Source of the DNA: Pseudomonas sp. S09G 359
Lineage (GTDB): Bacteria > Pseudomonadota > Gammaproteobacteria > Pseudomonadales > Pseudomonadaceae
Direction: 5' to 3'
DNA length: 64,000 nt
NCBI RefSeq assembly: GCF_002843605.1
Contig: NZ_CP025263.1
Location: 1,556,501-1,620,500, forward strand
Both the position numbers and the translations under genes were made by a program. Below, piece by piece: positions 51,585 through 61,093 of this stretch. Each line of letters starts with the position of its first letter. Within the stretch, counting starts at the first letter, position 1. The notes under the pieces were generated by a model. It saw only the letters and a program-made list of their open reading frames with translations. It made no database searches and was not told the origin of the DNA.

Positions 51585-52601
51585 TCAACGTTCTACCGGC
51601 ACTGACAGCGCCGGATTACCCAAAGGATGGGTGCGCGCCGCGAAGAACTTGAGCTCTACGCCAGACCCATCAAACAACTCCGAATACCGGCGCTTCTGCT
51701 GGCGGATAAACCCTTCACTGCGCCCTGATACCGAGATCGCCAGGGTCGTGAGCCGGGCCTGGCGAAGCGCATCCACCAGGTGTTTATCCTGCGGCCCCAA
51801 GTCGTGGCCGAACAGGCACAGCGCGCCCTCGTGGCTCAGCAGTTGCTCATAGCAGAACGACAAGTAATCCGAACTGCGGATGGTCTTGAGTTTCTCTTCC
51901 ACTTTGCCTTCGCTGACAAACAGCGGCACATCGTCCAGGGTCTTGATCGTGTTGTTGATCGCAAAGCTGCTGAGCAAGGTGCTTTCGGTGGTCGGCAATT
52001 TGCGCGCGGTACCGTCGAGGTTGCGCACCAGGTGCAGGCCGCCGTGCAGGTAGAGGATGCGCGTGGCGTCGGTGCGCGTGTGGCGCAGGTCAAAACTGGC
52101 GTCGGCGCTGTTGAACAGGTCGTCGATGCCCGGCGCGTGCAGGATCGCCCAGTAGTTGAGCAGGTCGTAGTTGCTGGTGAAGACCGTCGAGTAGTTTTTC
52201 AGCTCAGTGTTGATCGTCGCCAGCGTCGACGGCTGTACCAGACGCCACGGAATGTGCACGGCGTGGATGGTATTGATCAGCGCTTCCTTGATCGCGTAGT
52301 AGCGGTTACGCGGTGCGGCTGAGCTGACGGCCAGGGCCTTGTTGACCCGACTGGTGGTTTTCAACGCGCCCAGGGCCTGCTCGAAACTGCGGGTTTGCAG
52401 GGCGTCGAACACGCTGAGTTCGGATTGGCTCAGGGGTTTTTCTTCGACGGTGCGCGCGTTTTCGAACAGCGAGTCGTAGGCAAAGTCTTCCCAAATCGCA
52501 CGGCTCGCGCCGTTACCGATCAGAATCCCATTGAAGGCGACGGTGCTGCGCAGCGCGCTCCAGTCTTCAAGGTGGGCGTCAATATCGTGGAAATCCTTCA
52601 T
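51585..52601 (-). CDS. DUF4917 (SIR2-like fold) protein
   Basis: 338 residues. It begins with a dinucleotide-type loop FNGILIGNGASRAIWEDFAY and has VFTSNYDLLNYWA, ILYLHGGLHL and LCLFGHDLG, the pattern of SIR2-related NAD-binding domains (GxG, T-NYD, HG). The N-terminal third is helical. There is no signal peptide or membrane segment. It matches what I know as DUF4917. Some SIR2-like proteins in bacteria are NADases in phage defence, but no defence partner gene stands next to it. Function therefore open. Confidence 0.75.
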   Translation of the reverse strand: MKDFHDIDAHLEDWSALRSTVAFNGILIGNGASRAIWEDFAYDSLFENARTVEEKPLSQSELSVFDALQTRSFEQALGALKTTSRVNKALAVSSAAPRNRYYAIKEALINTIHAVHIPWRLVQPSTLATINTELKNYSTVFTSNYDLLNYWAILHAPGIDDLFNSADASFDLRHTRTDATRILYLHGGLHLVRNLDGTARKLPTTESTLLSSFAINNTIKTLDDVPLFVSEGKVEEKLKTIRSSDYLSFCYEQLLSHEGALCLFGHDLGPQDKHLVDALRQARLTTLAISVSGRSEGFIRQQKRRYSELFDGSGVELKFFAARTHPLGNPALSVPVER

Positions 52602-52725
52602 TGCGGCGGGCTACTCAAAATCGGCTGGACGGTGACTTTATCACGAGCGAGCGTTGATCCTGGTCAAGATGCCGTAGGCAAGTGACGCCGATGCTGTAGG
52701 CATACACGTCATCCGAGGATTCGCC

Positions 52726-53874
52726 ATGAGCAGCACCTTCTTCATTCCCGCCGTCAACATCATGGGCACCGACTGCCTCGACGAAGCCATGACCGCCATC
52801 CGCAACTACGGTTTTCGCAAGGCGCTGATCGTCACCGACGCAGGCCTGGCCAAGGCGGGCGTGGCCAGCATGATCGCCGAGAGGCTGGCGATGCAGGACA
52901 TCGACTCGGTGATCTACGACGGCGCAAAACCCAACCCCAATGTGGAAAACGTCGAGAAGGGCCTGGCGCTGTTGCAAAAGAGTGCCTGCGATTTTGTCGT
53001 GTCGCTCGGCGGTGGTTCTCCCCATGACTGCGCCAAGGGCATCGCCCTGTGTGCCACCAACGGCGGGCATATCGGCGATTACGAAGGCGTCGACCAATCG
53101 GCCAAGCCGCAGTTGCCCCTGGTTGCCATCAACACCACCGCCGGCACGGCCAGCGAAATGACCCGGTTTTGCATCATCACCGACGAAACCCGCCACGTGA
53201 AAATGGCCATCGTCGACCGCAATGTCACGCCGTTGCTGTCGGTCAATGACCCGGCGCTGATGGTGGGCATGCCCAAGGGGCTCACCGCCGCCACCGGCAT
53301 GGACGCCCTGACTCATGCCATCGAAGCCTACGTGTCCACCGCCGCCACGCCGATCACCGACGCCTGCGCGATCAAGGCCATCGAACTGATCAGCGCCAAC
53401 CTGCGCCTGGCCGTGCGCGACGGCAGCGACAAGGCCGCGCGGGAAAACATGGCGTATGCACAATTCCTCGCCGGCATGGCCTTCAACAACGCATCCCTGG
53501 GCTTCGTACACGCCATGGCCCACCAATTGGGCGGCCTGTACGACCTGCCCCACGGCGTGTGCAACGCGGTGTTGCTGCCCCACGTGCAAAGCTTCAACGC
53601 CAGCGTCAGCGCCAAACGCCTGAGCGATGTGGGCCGCGCATTGGGCGCCGACATCAAGGGCATCACCGCAGAAGAGGGCGCCCAGGCCGCCATCGCCGCG
53701 ATCCGCACGCTGGCCCACGACGTGGAAATCCCCGCCGGCCTACGCGAACTGGGCGCCAAGTTGCAGGATATTCCGCTGCTGGCGACCAACGCGTTGAAGG
53801 ACGCGTGTGGGCTGACCAACCCCCGGCGTGCGGATCAGCGTCAGATTGAGGAGATCTTTCGCAACGCGTTCTGA
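52726..53874 (+). CDS. iron-containing alcohol dehydrogenase (group III, YiaY-like)
   Basis: 382 residues. NAD-binding [11 protein letters not shown] and [15 protein letters not shown], and the metal-binding region with Asp and three His ([33 protein letters not shown]), are all intact. It is highly similar in pattern to E. coli YiaY and P. putida YiaY/ErcA-type enzymes that oxidise ethanol or short-chain alcohols. Stands alone; its last 34 bases overlap the 3' end of the convergent MFS gene. Confidence 0.92.
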   Translation: MSSTFFIPAVNIMGTDCLDEAMTAIRNYGFRKALIVTDAGLAKAGVASMIAERLAMQDIDSVIYDGAKPNPNVENVEKGLALLQKSACDFVVSLGGGSPHDCAKGIALCATNGGHIGDYEGVDQSAKPQLPLVAINTTAGTASEMTRFCIITDETRHVKMAIVDRNVTPLLSVNDPALMVGMPKGLTAATGMDALTHAIEAYVSTAATPITDACAIKAIELISANLRLAVRDGSDKAARENMAYAQFLAGMAFNNASLGFVHAMAHQLGGLYDLPHGVCNAVLLPHVQSFNASVSAKRLSDVGRALGADIKGITAEEGAQAAIAAIRTLAHDVEIPAGLRELGAKLQDIPLLATNALKDACGLTNPRRADQRQIEEIFRNAF

Positions 53875-55028
53875 TCCGTCCTGCACCGGGCGACGCATAT
53901 GCTTGCGCCGCTCGCCAACGCCACACATAACAGTGCCAATGGCCATGCCTGCTGGCTTACCAGCAGGCTCGCTCCGCCGCCGATTAGGGCAGCCATCAGT
54001 TGATGCATAAAGCCGCTCAAGGCCATGGCATAGGCGCCGCTGATCGGGGACGCATCGTTGGCCAGGGACAAACTGATCGGATAACTCATCGACTGCCCCA
54101 GCACTGCCAGGCAATACGGTAGCCACAGCAACATCGCAAGCCCGCTGGCAAATACACTGCCCAACAGCATCACCGCACTGCCCAGCAACACCAGGGCTAC
54201 GCCCCAACTCATCATCGTCAAACGGCCCGTGCGAGCGACGAACCGGTTGACCATCAACGCCCCCGCCAGATACGCCGCGCTGATCGGCCACCCCAGCCAG
54301 CCATACTGAGCCGCACTCCACTCGAAACGCCCCTGCAGTATCAGCGGCGCGCAGGTGTTGAACGCAATGATTACCCCATAGCCCAGCCCGCCGGCCAAGG
54401 CGGCGTACAGGAAGGGCGGATGGCGCAAAATCGTGACGTAGATGCGCCGGGCCGAGAGCGCAGAGTCGCGATTCACTAGCGTCGGAAATTTTACTCTTTG
54501 CAAGAACGCCATCAACGCGGCCGCACCGATTGCCAGCGCATAAAAAATTGCTTCCCAGCCAAACACTACCTGCAACACCGAACCCGCAAACTGGCCGATA
54601 CCCAGCGCGATCACAAAGGTCATGCCCAGCCACGACAGGCCTTTGGCCAACAACGCACCGCTGAAACTGTCACGCACCAACACCCGCGCCATCACCGAAA
54701 CACCGCCCGCACCCAAGCCCTGCATCAGCCGCAACGCGAGAAACGATTCGACATTGAACGCCGACGGAATCGCCGCACTCGCCAACGCATACACCGCCAG
54801 CGCCGCCAGCAACACCGGCTTTCGACCCAACCGCTCACCCAGGCTGCCCCATAGCAACATGGGCAGCGCCATGCCCATCAGGTACACCGCCAGCGCTAGC
54901 GCCACGTGGTCTTCGGCGGCGGGCAATGCCTGGGCGATGGCCGGGACGGCCGGCAAGTAGCTGCTGATACCGACCTGGCTTAGGAAGGCGGCGCTGCAGG
55001 CGAGGGTGAGGGTGGTGGTATTTTTCAA
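53841..55028 (-). CDS. MFS transporter, Bcr/CflA drug-resistance type
   Basis: 395 residues, 12 predicted membrane segments. [20 protein letters not shown] at the start, [14 protein letters not shown] in the 2-3 loop and [20 protein letters not shown] in segment 4 point to the Bcr/CflA/EmrD drug:H+ antiporters. Its C-terminal end overlaps the alcohol dehydrogenase gene by 34 bases on the other strand. Divergent from the oxidoreductase gene at 55124. Confidence 0.88.
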   Translation of the reverse strand: MKNTTTLTLACSAAFLSQVGISSYLPAVPAIAQALPAAEDHVALALAVYLMGMALPMLLWGSLGERLGRKPVLLAALAVYALASAAIPSAFNVESFLALRLMQGLGAGGVSVMARVLVRDSFSGALLAKGLSWLGMTFVIALGIGQFAGSVLQVVFGWEAIFYALAIGAAALMAFLQRVKFPTLVNRDSALSARRIYVTILRHPPFLYAALAGGLGYGVIIAFNTCAPLILQGRFEWSAAQYGWLGWPISAAYLAGALMVNRFVARTGRLTMMSWGVALVLLGSAVMLLGSVFASGLAMLLWLPYCLAVLGQSMSYPISLSLANDASPISGAYAMALSGFMHQLMAALIGGGASLLVSQQAWPLALLCVALASGASICVARCRTDQNALRKISSI

Positions 55029-55123
55029 GGGCAGGCTTATCCTTTTTCAGCGGTAAGCTACAAGCTGATAATGTGTTTGTCTCTAACGTGCCGCTTATTG
55101 TTTGTAACCTAGGAACCCACCCC

Positions 55124-55798
55124 ATGAGAGTTCTGTTATTCGGTGCCACCGGCATGGTCGGCCAGGGTGTTCTACGCGAGTGCCTGCTGGCTGCTGACGT
55201 GCAGGAAGTGGTAGCCGTCGGCCGCACGCCCTTGACCCAGGAACACGGCAAGCTGCACCAGGTGTTGCACAGCGACATGTTGGATTTCCAGCCGTTGGAA
55301 AACCTGCTGCAAGGCTTTGATGCGTGTTTTTTCTGCCTCGGCGTTTCGTCGGCAGGCATGAAGGAAACCCAGTACACCCACCTCACCTATGACCTCACTC
55401 TTGTGGCCGCCAGCACGTTGGCGCGGCTCAATCCGCAGATGACGTTTATCTATGTGTCCGGCGCTGGCACCGACAGCTCCGAGGCGGGTAAGTCGATGTG
55501 GGCGCGGGTCAAGGGCAAGACCGAGAATGCCTTGCTGCGCCTGCCGTTCAAGGCGGTGTATCTGTTTCGCCCGGGGGTGATCCAGCCGTTGCACGGCGTG
55601 CGTTCGAAGACGCCGTTGTACCAGGCTTTTTATTCCGTACTGGGGCCGTTGCTGTCGTTTCTGCGGCGAGTGAAACCGGGTTGGGTGGTGAGCACCGAAA
55701 CCGTCGGCCGGGCGATGTTGGCGGTCGTACGCCAGGGTGCGCCGCAACCGGTGGTGGAGCAGGCTGAGATCAATCGTCTGGCATCCGAGCGCGCCTGA
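55124..55798 (+). CDS. NAD(P)-binding Rossmann oxidoreductase (atypical SDR)
   Basis: 224 residues from ATG 55124 (MRVLLFGATGMVGQGVLREC), with AGGAAC before it. The GATGMVGQG nucleotide loop, an FDACFFCLGVSSAGM segment and FIYVSGAGTDSSEAG are like the atypical short-chain dehydrogenases of the HTATIP2/YbjT type. There is no classical YxxxK. The stop overlaps the lysR start (TGATG), so the two are coupled. Confidence 0.85.
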   Translation: MRVLLFGATGMVGQGVLRECLLAADVQEVVAVGRTPLTQEHGKLHQVLHSDMLDFQPLENLLQGFDACFFCLGVSSAGMKETQYTHLTYDLTLVAASTLARLNPQMTFIYVSGAGTDSSEAGKSMWARVKGKTENALLRLPFKAVYLFRPGVIQPLHGVRSKTPLYQAFYSVLGPLLSFLRRVKPGWVVSTETVGRAMLAVVRQGAPQPVVEQAEINRLASERA

Positions 55799-56712
55799 TG
55801 TTGCACAAGAGCCTGGTGCGTCGCCTGGACCTGATCACTCTGCAGCTGTTTGTTGCGGTGTTTGAGGAAGGCACCCTGACCCGCGCCGCCGCCCGCGAGG
55901 CGATCGCCGTGTCGGCGGCCAGCAAGCGCTTGATGGAGTTGGAGCAGGTATTGGGCGTGAGTCTGTTTGTGCGCCGCGCCAAGGGCATGGAGCTGACGGC
56001 GGCCGGTGAAACCCTGTTGCACCATGCTCGGCAGATGCTGTTTAACGTCGAGAAAATGGGCCTGGAGCTGGGCGAACACAGCCACGGCGTACGCGGGTAT
56101 GTGCGGATGCTGGCCAACCTCTCGGCGATTATTCAGTTTCTTCCAGAAGATTTGCGGGATTTTTCCGAGCTGCACCCGCAAGTGAAAACCGATCTGGAAG
56201 AGCGCCCCAGCAATGGTGTGGTGCAAGGCGTGTTGGACGGGGTGGCCGACCTGGGCATCTGCTCCAGTGATACCGACACCAAAAGCCTGCCCAGCCTGAC
56301 CTATCGCCACGACAAACTGGTGGTGCTGATGCCGGCGGATCACCCGTTGGCGGCGCGCGAATCCCTGGCCTTCAGCGAAACCCTGGGCAGCGATTACGTG
56401 GGCTTGCACGCGGCCAGCTCGATCAATATGCGCACCCACGCCGCTGCGCGCGAGGCCGGTAAGATGCTGCGCCTGCGCATCCATGTGCCGGGGTTTGATG
56501 CGATGTGCCGGATGGTCCAGGCAAATATGGGCATTGGCATCCTGCCGCACAAGGCCTATGAACTGTTTGGCCGTGCCTTGGGTTTACACGCCGTGCCGTT
56601 GACGGATGCGTGGTCGGATCGCAGCTTGATCCTGGTGGTGCGCGATGAGGCGCAATTGTCGCCGGTGAGCCGATTGTTGTTCGAGTATCTGAGTAGGACG
56701 TTGGAAGGCTGA
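55798..56712 (+). CDS. LysR-type transcriptional regulator
   Basis: 304 residues. The DNA-binding part LDLITLQLFVAVFEEGTLTR, with AAAREAIAVSAASKRLMELE, and a full effector domain are seen. Translationally coupled to the oxidoreductase gene. It could also control the CoA-transferase/lyase/MFS operon 300 bases downstream, though a REPIN stands between. Confidence 0.9.
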   Translation: MLHKSLVRRLDLITLQLFVAVFEEGTLTRAAAREAIAVSAASKRLMELEQVLGVSLFVRRAKGMELTAAGETLLHHARQMLFNVEKMGLELGEHSHGVRGYVRMLANLSAIIQFLPEDLRDFSELHPQVKTDLEERPSNGVVQGVLDGVADLGICSSDTDTKSLPSLTYRHDKLVVLMPADHPLAARESLAFSETLGSDYVGLHAASSINMRTHAAAREAGKMLRLRIHVPGFDAMCRMVQANMGIGILPHKAYELFGRALGLHAVPLTDAWSDRSLILVVRDEAQLSPVSRLLFEYLSRTLEG

Positions 56713-56721
56713 CACCCATCT

Positions 56722-56905
56722 ATCTGGCGAGCAGGCTTATGTGGTAAACGGGGGTATGTGGCGAGCGGGCTTATGTGGCGAGCGGGCTTGCCCGCGTTGG
56801 GTTGCGAAGCAGCCCCAATAAACTCAACCTGATTGAGTCAGGATTAACCGAGGTGCCGATTTCAGGGCCGCTGCGCAGCCCAACGCGGGCAAGCCCGCTC
56901 GCCGC
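56722..56905. repeat. REPIN of the GTGGCGAGCGGGC family with duplicated left edge
   Basis: Left: TCTGGCGAGCAGGCTTA, a degenerate TGTGGTAAACGGGGG, ATGTGGCGAGCGGGCTTA and the canonical ATGTGGCGAGCGGGCTTGCC. Right: CAACGCGGGCAAGCCCGCTC with GCCGCG. The left arm edge is repeated three times at 15-19 base intervals; the right arm is single. This fills most of 56713-57013, where no gene is seen. Confidence 0.85.
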
Positions 56906-57013
56906 GTACTGTTGTTCGCGTTTCGCGAACGCTGCTTGCCAACTGACGGTTGGATTTCTCCTATGGCTGTCCTCTAGCCTTGGTGCACATTCCAAGAATA
57001 AGAGGTACACCCC

Positions 57014-58207
57014 ATGACGGCTCCCCTGAGCGGTATCAAGGTGATCGAGATCGGCACGCTGATCGCCGCGCCGTTCGCTGCGCGGCTGATGGGCGAGTTC
57101 GGCGCCGAGGTGATCAAGATCGAAGCCATGGGCCAGGGCGACCCACTTCGCAAATGGCGAAAGCTGCACGAAGGCACGTCGCTGTGGTGGTACCTGCAGT
57201 CGCGCAACAAGAAATCCCTGGCCCTGGACCTCAAGTCCGCCGAAGGCCTGGGCCTGATCAAACAACTGCTCGGCGACGCCGATGTGCTGATCGAAAACCT
57301 GCGCCCCGGCGGCCTGGAAAAACTCGGCCTGGGCTGGGACGTGCTGCACGCCCTCAACCCCAAGCTGACCCTGGTGCGCATCTCCGGTTACGGCCAGACC
57401 GGCCCTTACCGCGACCGCCCCGGCTTCGGTGCCATCGGCGAGGCCATGGGCGGCATCCGCTATACCACCGGTAACCCCGATTCGCCGCCGGCGCGGGTGG
57501 GCGTGAGCCTCGGCGATTCCCTCGCGTCGTTGCATGGTGTGATCGGCGCGCTGATGTCGTTGCTGCGGGTCAAGACCGGGCAGGGCGACGGGCAGATTGT
57601 CGACGTGTCCCTGGCCGAAAGTGTGTTCAACCTGATGGAAAGCCTGGTGCCCGAATACGACATGCTCGGCCATGTGCGTGAACGCAGCGGCGGCGCCTTG
57701 CCGGGTATTGCGCCCTCGAACACCTACCTGACCGCCGATGGCGCCTACGTGGTAATTGCCGGCAACAGCGACCCGATCTACAAGCGCCTGATGACCACCA
57801 TCGGCCGCGCCGACCTGGCCGAAGCCGCCGAGTTTGCCCACAACGATGGCCGCGCAGCGAAGAGTGGTTTGCTGGATGCGGCGATCAACCACTGGACCAG
57901 CAGCCTGCCCATCGACCAGGTGCTCAGCGCCCTCGAAGCGGCCGAAGTGCCAGCCGGGCGCATCTACTCTGTGGCCGATATCGTCAGCGACCCGCACTAC
58001 CAGGCGCGTGACATGCTACTGAACGCTGAGCTGCCCGGCGGCGTGTCGGTGAAGATGCCCGGCATCGTGCCCAAACTCTCGGAAACCCCCGGCGGTGTGA
58101 ACTGGCAAGGTCCTACGCTGGGCCAGCACACCGATGACATCCTTGGCAGCCTCGGCCTGACGCATGCCGCTATCCAACGCCTGAAAACCTCGGGAGTGGT
58201 GCAATGA
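57014..58207 (+). CDS. CaiB/BaiF family III CoA-transferase
   Basis: 397 residues. LSGIKVIEIGTLIAAPFAAR, RNKKSLALDLKSAEG and GYGQTGPYRDRPGFG are family signatures. The catalytic aspartate is Asp168 (VSLGDSLASL). These enzymes move CoA between carboxylic acids. Its stop overlaps the lyase gene start (ATGA), so both act in sequence. Given an HMG-CoA-lyase partner, a 3-hydroxy-3-methylglutarate-type acid is a likely acceptor, as in the mammalian SUGCT enzyme of the same family. Confidence 0.92.
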   Translation: MTAPLSGIKVIEIGTLIAAPFAARLMGEFGAEVIKIEAMGQGDPLRKWRKLHEGTSLWWYLQSRNKKSLALDLKSAEGLGLIKQLLGDADVLIENLRPGGLEKLGLGWDVLHALNPKLTLVRISGYGQTGPYRDRPGFGAIGEAMGGIRYTTGNPDSPPARVGVSLGDSLASLHGVIGALMSLLRVKTGQGDGQIVDVSLAESVFNLMESLVPEYDMLGHVRERSGGALPGIAPSNTYLTADGAYVVIAGNSDPIYKRLMTTIGRADLAEAAEFAHNDGRAAKSGLLDAAINHWTSSLPIDQVLSALEAAEVPAGRIYSVADIVSDPHYQARDMLLNAELPGGVSVKMPGIVPKLSETPGGVNWQGPTLGQHTDDILGSLGLTHAAIQRLKTSGVVQ

Positions 58208-59145
58208 TCACTGACTATTCAGACCCGCTGATCGTGCAGGAAGTGTCCCCGCGCGATGGCCTGCAAATCGAACCGACCTGGGTCGAGACGGCCGACAAGA
58301 TCGCGCTGATTGACCAGCTGTGCCTGGCGGGTTTTTCGCGCATCGAGGCTGGTTCATTTGTGTCGCCCAAAGCCATCCCCGCCTTGCGTGACGGCGAGCA
58401 GGTGTTCCAGGGCATCCAGCGCAAACCCGGGGTGATCTATGTGGCGCTGATCCCCAACCTCAAGGGCGCCCAGCGTGCCATCGAGTCTCGGGCCGATGAG
58501 CTGAACCTGGTGATGTCGGCCAGCCAGACCCATAACCTGGCGAATATGCGCATGCGCTGCGAAGCGTCGTTGGCGGCCTTCAGTGACATCGTGAGCTTTG
58601 CCAGCGAGCATCCAGTGCGCCTCAATGCCAGCATCGCCACCACCTTCGGCTGCCCGTTTGAAGGCAAGATCGATGAAGACCGTGTGCTGCAAATTGTCGA
58701 TGCGTATCTAGAGTTGGGCATCCCGGGCATCAGCCTCGCCGACACCACCGGCATGGCCAACCCGCGTCAGGTGGAACGTCTGGTCAAGCGCGTGCTGCAG
58801 CGCGTGCCTGCTGGCGATCTGACCCTGCATTTCCACAACACCCGCGGCTTGGGTTTGTGCAATGTGCTGGCCGCCTATGAGGCCGGTGCCCGTCGCTTTG
58901 ACGCGGCACTCGGCGGCTTGGGCGGCTGCCCGTTTGCGCCGGGGGCGTCGGGCAATATCTGTACGGAAGACTTGGTCAACTTGTGTGAAGAGGTGGGGAT
59001 TCACACCGGTATCGACCTGCCGCACCTGCTGAAAATGTCCCGGCGCTTGCCCGATTTGCTCGGGCATGAGCTGCCCGGCCAAGTGGCCAAGGCCGGGCGC
59101 AACTGCGATTTGCATCCGCCACCGGCTTACATCGCCACCCTGTAA
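58204..59145 (+). CDS. hydroxymethylglutaryl-CoA lyase-like enzyme
   Basis: 313 residues. HMG-CoA lyase TIM barrel with EVSPRDGLQ (Arg17, Asp18), LHFHNTRGLG metal-site histidines and GGLGGCPFAPGASGN, the signature with the catalytic cysteine. It would split an HMG-CoA-type thioester into acetyl-CoA and a keto acid (acetoacetate for HMG-CoA). There is no leucine-pathway (liu) gene around, so it is a second, dedicated lyase rather than the liuE copy. Coupled to the CoA-transferase. Confidence 0.92.
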   Translation: MITDYSDPLIVQEVSPRDGLQIEPTWVETADKIALIDQLCLAGFSRIEAGSFVSPKAIPALRDGEQVFQGIQRKPGVIYVALIPNLKGAQRAIESRADELNLVMSASQTHNLANMRMRCEASLAAFSDIVSFASEHPVRLNASIATTFGCPFEGKIDEDRVLQIVDAYLELGIPGISLADTTGMANPRQVERLVKRVLQRVPAGDLTLHFHNTRGLGLCNVLAAYEAGARRFDAALGGLGGCPFAPGASGNICTEDLVNLCEEVGIHTGIDLPHLLKMSRRLPDLLGHELPGQVAKAGRNCDLHPPPAYIATL

Positions 59146-59204
59146 CGCCGCACCAGACAACAAAAACAATCGGGCGCCTGTGAGCAGCCCGCTGGAGAGA
59201 AACC

Positions 59205-60536
59205 ATGAGCACTAATACGTTAGAGGCCGGCGCGCGCCCGGCCGCTGAGATCGATGCCGAAAAAGCCCTGGTCAGCAAGGTCGCCTGGCGCCTGATGCCG
59301 CTGATTATGGTGTGCTACCTGTTTGCGTTTTTTGACCGCATCAACATCAGCTTTGCCAAGTTCCAGCTGCAAGCCGACCTGAGCCTGAGCGATACCGCCT
59401 ACGGCCTGGGCGCCGGGTTGTTTGTGGTGGGCTATGTGATCTTCGAAGTGCCGAGCAACATGATGTTGTACAAGGTCGGTGCCCGCCGTTGGATCGCGCG
59501 GATCATGATGTCGTGGGGCCTGGCCACGGCGGCCATGGTGTTTGTTACCGCCGAATGGCAGTTTTATGGCCTGCGTTTCATCATCGGTGCGATGGAGGCG
59601 GGTTTTGCGCCGGGCGTGCTGTATTACCTGACCTTGTGGTTCCCGCAACACTTCCGTGGGCGCATCACGTCGATGCTGTTCTTGGCGTCGGCCTTCGCCG
59701 GTTTGGTCGGTGCGCCGTTCTCCGGCCTGGTGCTGGAACACCTCGACGGCGTGCTGCAGATGCGCGGCTGGCACTGGCTGTTCCTGCTGGGCGGCTTGCC
59801 GTGTATCGGCCTGGGTTTCCTGGTGCTGACCTTGCTCAAGGACCGCATTGAAGACGCGTATTGGCTGACGTCGGCGGAAAAGGCCTTGTTGTCCAGCCGC
59901 ATCGCCAAGCATGAGCCGAACCAGCACGGTGGTTCGCTGTTGTCGGCGATCCGCATTCCTGGCTTTTTGATGCTCGGGTTTATCTACTTCCTGATCCAGG
60001 TGGCGTCCTATGGCCTCAACTTCTGGGCGCCGCAATTGATCCGCAGCGCCGGCACCCAAAGCCCGGTGATGATCGGCCTGCTCACGGCGATCCCCTATGT
60101 GTGCGGCGCGATCAGCATGGTGGTGATCGGGCGTCTGTCGGACGCTACCGGCGAGCGTCGCAAGTTTGTCTGCGGCCTGGTGGTGCTGGGGGCGGTGGGC
60201 TTCTTCAGCGCCGGGATTTTTGCCGACCACACCACCTTCCTGATCATTGCCCTGGGCATGTTGGGCGCGGGCATCATCGCGTCGATCCCGACCTTCTGGA
60301 CCCTGCCACCGAAGCTGTTGGCCGGCGCCGGTGCAGGCGCGGCGGGCGGGATTGCGGTGATCAACACCCTCGGCCAGTTCGGTGGCATCGTTAGCCCGGT
60401 GATGGTCGGGCGGATCAAGGACCTTACCGGCAGCACCACCCCGGCGCTGTATGTGATCGGCGTCTGTGCGTTGTTGGCGGCGGCTTTGCTGCTATGGGGC
60501 CTGCCGCAAAAACTGCGCACGTTGGACAAGGGCTGA
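59205..60536 (+). CDS. MFS transporter, anion:cation symporter family
   Basis: 443 residues. VCYLFAFFDRINISFAKFQL, GYVIFEVPSNMMLYKVGARR-type motifs and GAMEAGFAPGVLYYLTLWFP are the hallmarks of the ACS family (phthalate, tartrate and galactonate permeases). GGAGAG lies 10 bases before the ATG. It follows the lyase gene after 59 bases and is the natural importer of the organic acid processed by the CoA-transferase and lyase. Its stop abuts the convergent YdcZ gene with no gap. Confidence 0.9.
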   Translation: MSTNTLEAGARPAAEIDAEKALVSKVAWRLMPLIMVCYLFAFFDRINISFAKFQLQADLSLSDTAYGLGAGLFVVGYVIFEVPSNMMLYKVGARRWIARIMMSWGLATAAMVFVTAEWQFYGLRFIIGAMEAGFAPGVLYYLTLWFPQHFRGRITSMLFLASAFAGLVGAPFSGLVLEHLDGVLQMRGWHWLFLLGGLPCIGLGFLVLTLLKDRIEDAYWLTSAEKALLSSRIAKHEPNQHGGSLLSAIRIPGFLMLGFIYFLIQVASYGLNFWAPQLIRSAGTQSPVMIGLLTAIPYVCGAISMVVIGRLSDATGERRKFVCGLVVLGAVGFFSAGIFADHTTFLIIALGMLGAGIIASIPTFWTLPPKLLAGAGAGAAGGIAVINTLGQFGGIVSPVMVGRIKDLTGSTTPALYVIGVCALLAAALLLWGLPQKLRTLDKG

Positions 60537-61025
60537 TCACCCTGCGGTTGCCAACGCACGGGCCGGTGTGGCGCTGAACTGGATCAAAACCACACCACCA
60601 ATTAACAACAACGCCCCAAGCACCCGGGGCGTTGTCAGTTGACGCTCGACTAAACCGAACAGCCCAAAGTGGTCGAGCAGCAGCGACGCAAGGATCTGCC
60701 CGGCCATGGCCAAGGCAATAAACCCCGACGCGCCCAGCTTGGGCAGCAACATCAGCGCCAGGGAAATAAAACACACACCGAAGGCGCCACCGGCCCACAT
60801 CCACAGCGGCGCTTTAGCTATAAACGCCAGGCTCGGCAACGGCAAGCGCAGTGCAATGATCACTGGCAGCAGCACGATAATGCTCACTAACAGCGACGCC
60901 AGGGTGGCCCACAACGGGTGGCCGAGCCCGCGCCCGAGGTTGGCATTGATTGCACTTTGAAACGGCACCACCGCGCCGGCGATCACGGCCAGTGCTAACA
61001 CACCCAGCCACTGCAACGTGGTCAT
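60537..61025 (-). CDS. YdcZ/DUF606-type small DMT transporter
   Basis: 162 residues with five predicted membrane segments, matching the half-size DUF606 family (LALAVIAGAVVPFQSAINAN, LGHPLWATLASLLVS, LMLLPKLGASGFIALAMAGQ). Such proteins work as dimers or pairs, probably as exporters. Divergent from a lysR gene 68 bases away, its likely regulator. Convergent with the MFS gene, with stop codons adjacent. Confidence 0.87.
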   Translation of the reverse strand: MTTLQWLGVLALAVIAGAVVPFQSAINANLGRGLGHPLWATLASLLVSIIVLLPVIIALRLPLPSLAFIAKAPLWMWAGGAFGVCFISLALMLLPKLGASGFIALAMAGQILASLLLDHFGLFGLVERQLTTPRVLGALLLIGGVVLIQFSATPARALATAG

Positions 61026-61093
61026 TTTGAATCTCCCAGAGGTTTTGCTGGACTCTAGGCTATTCGTCGAGCAAATTTAAATTCCGAATTATT

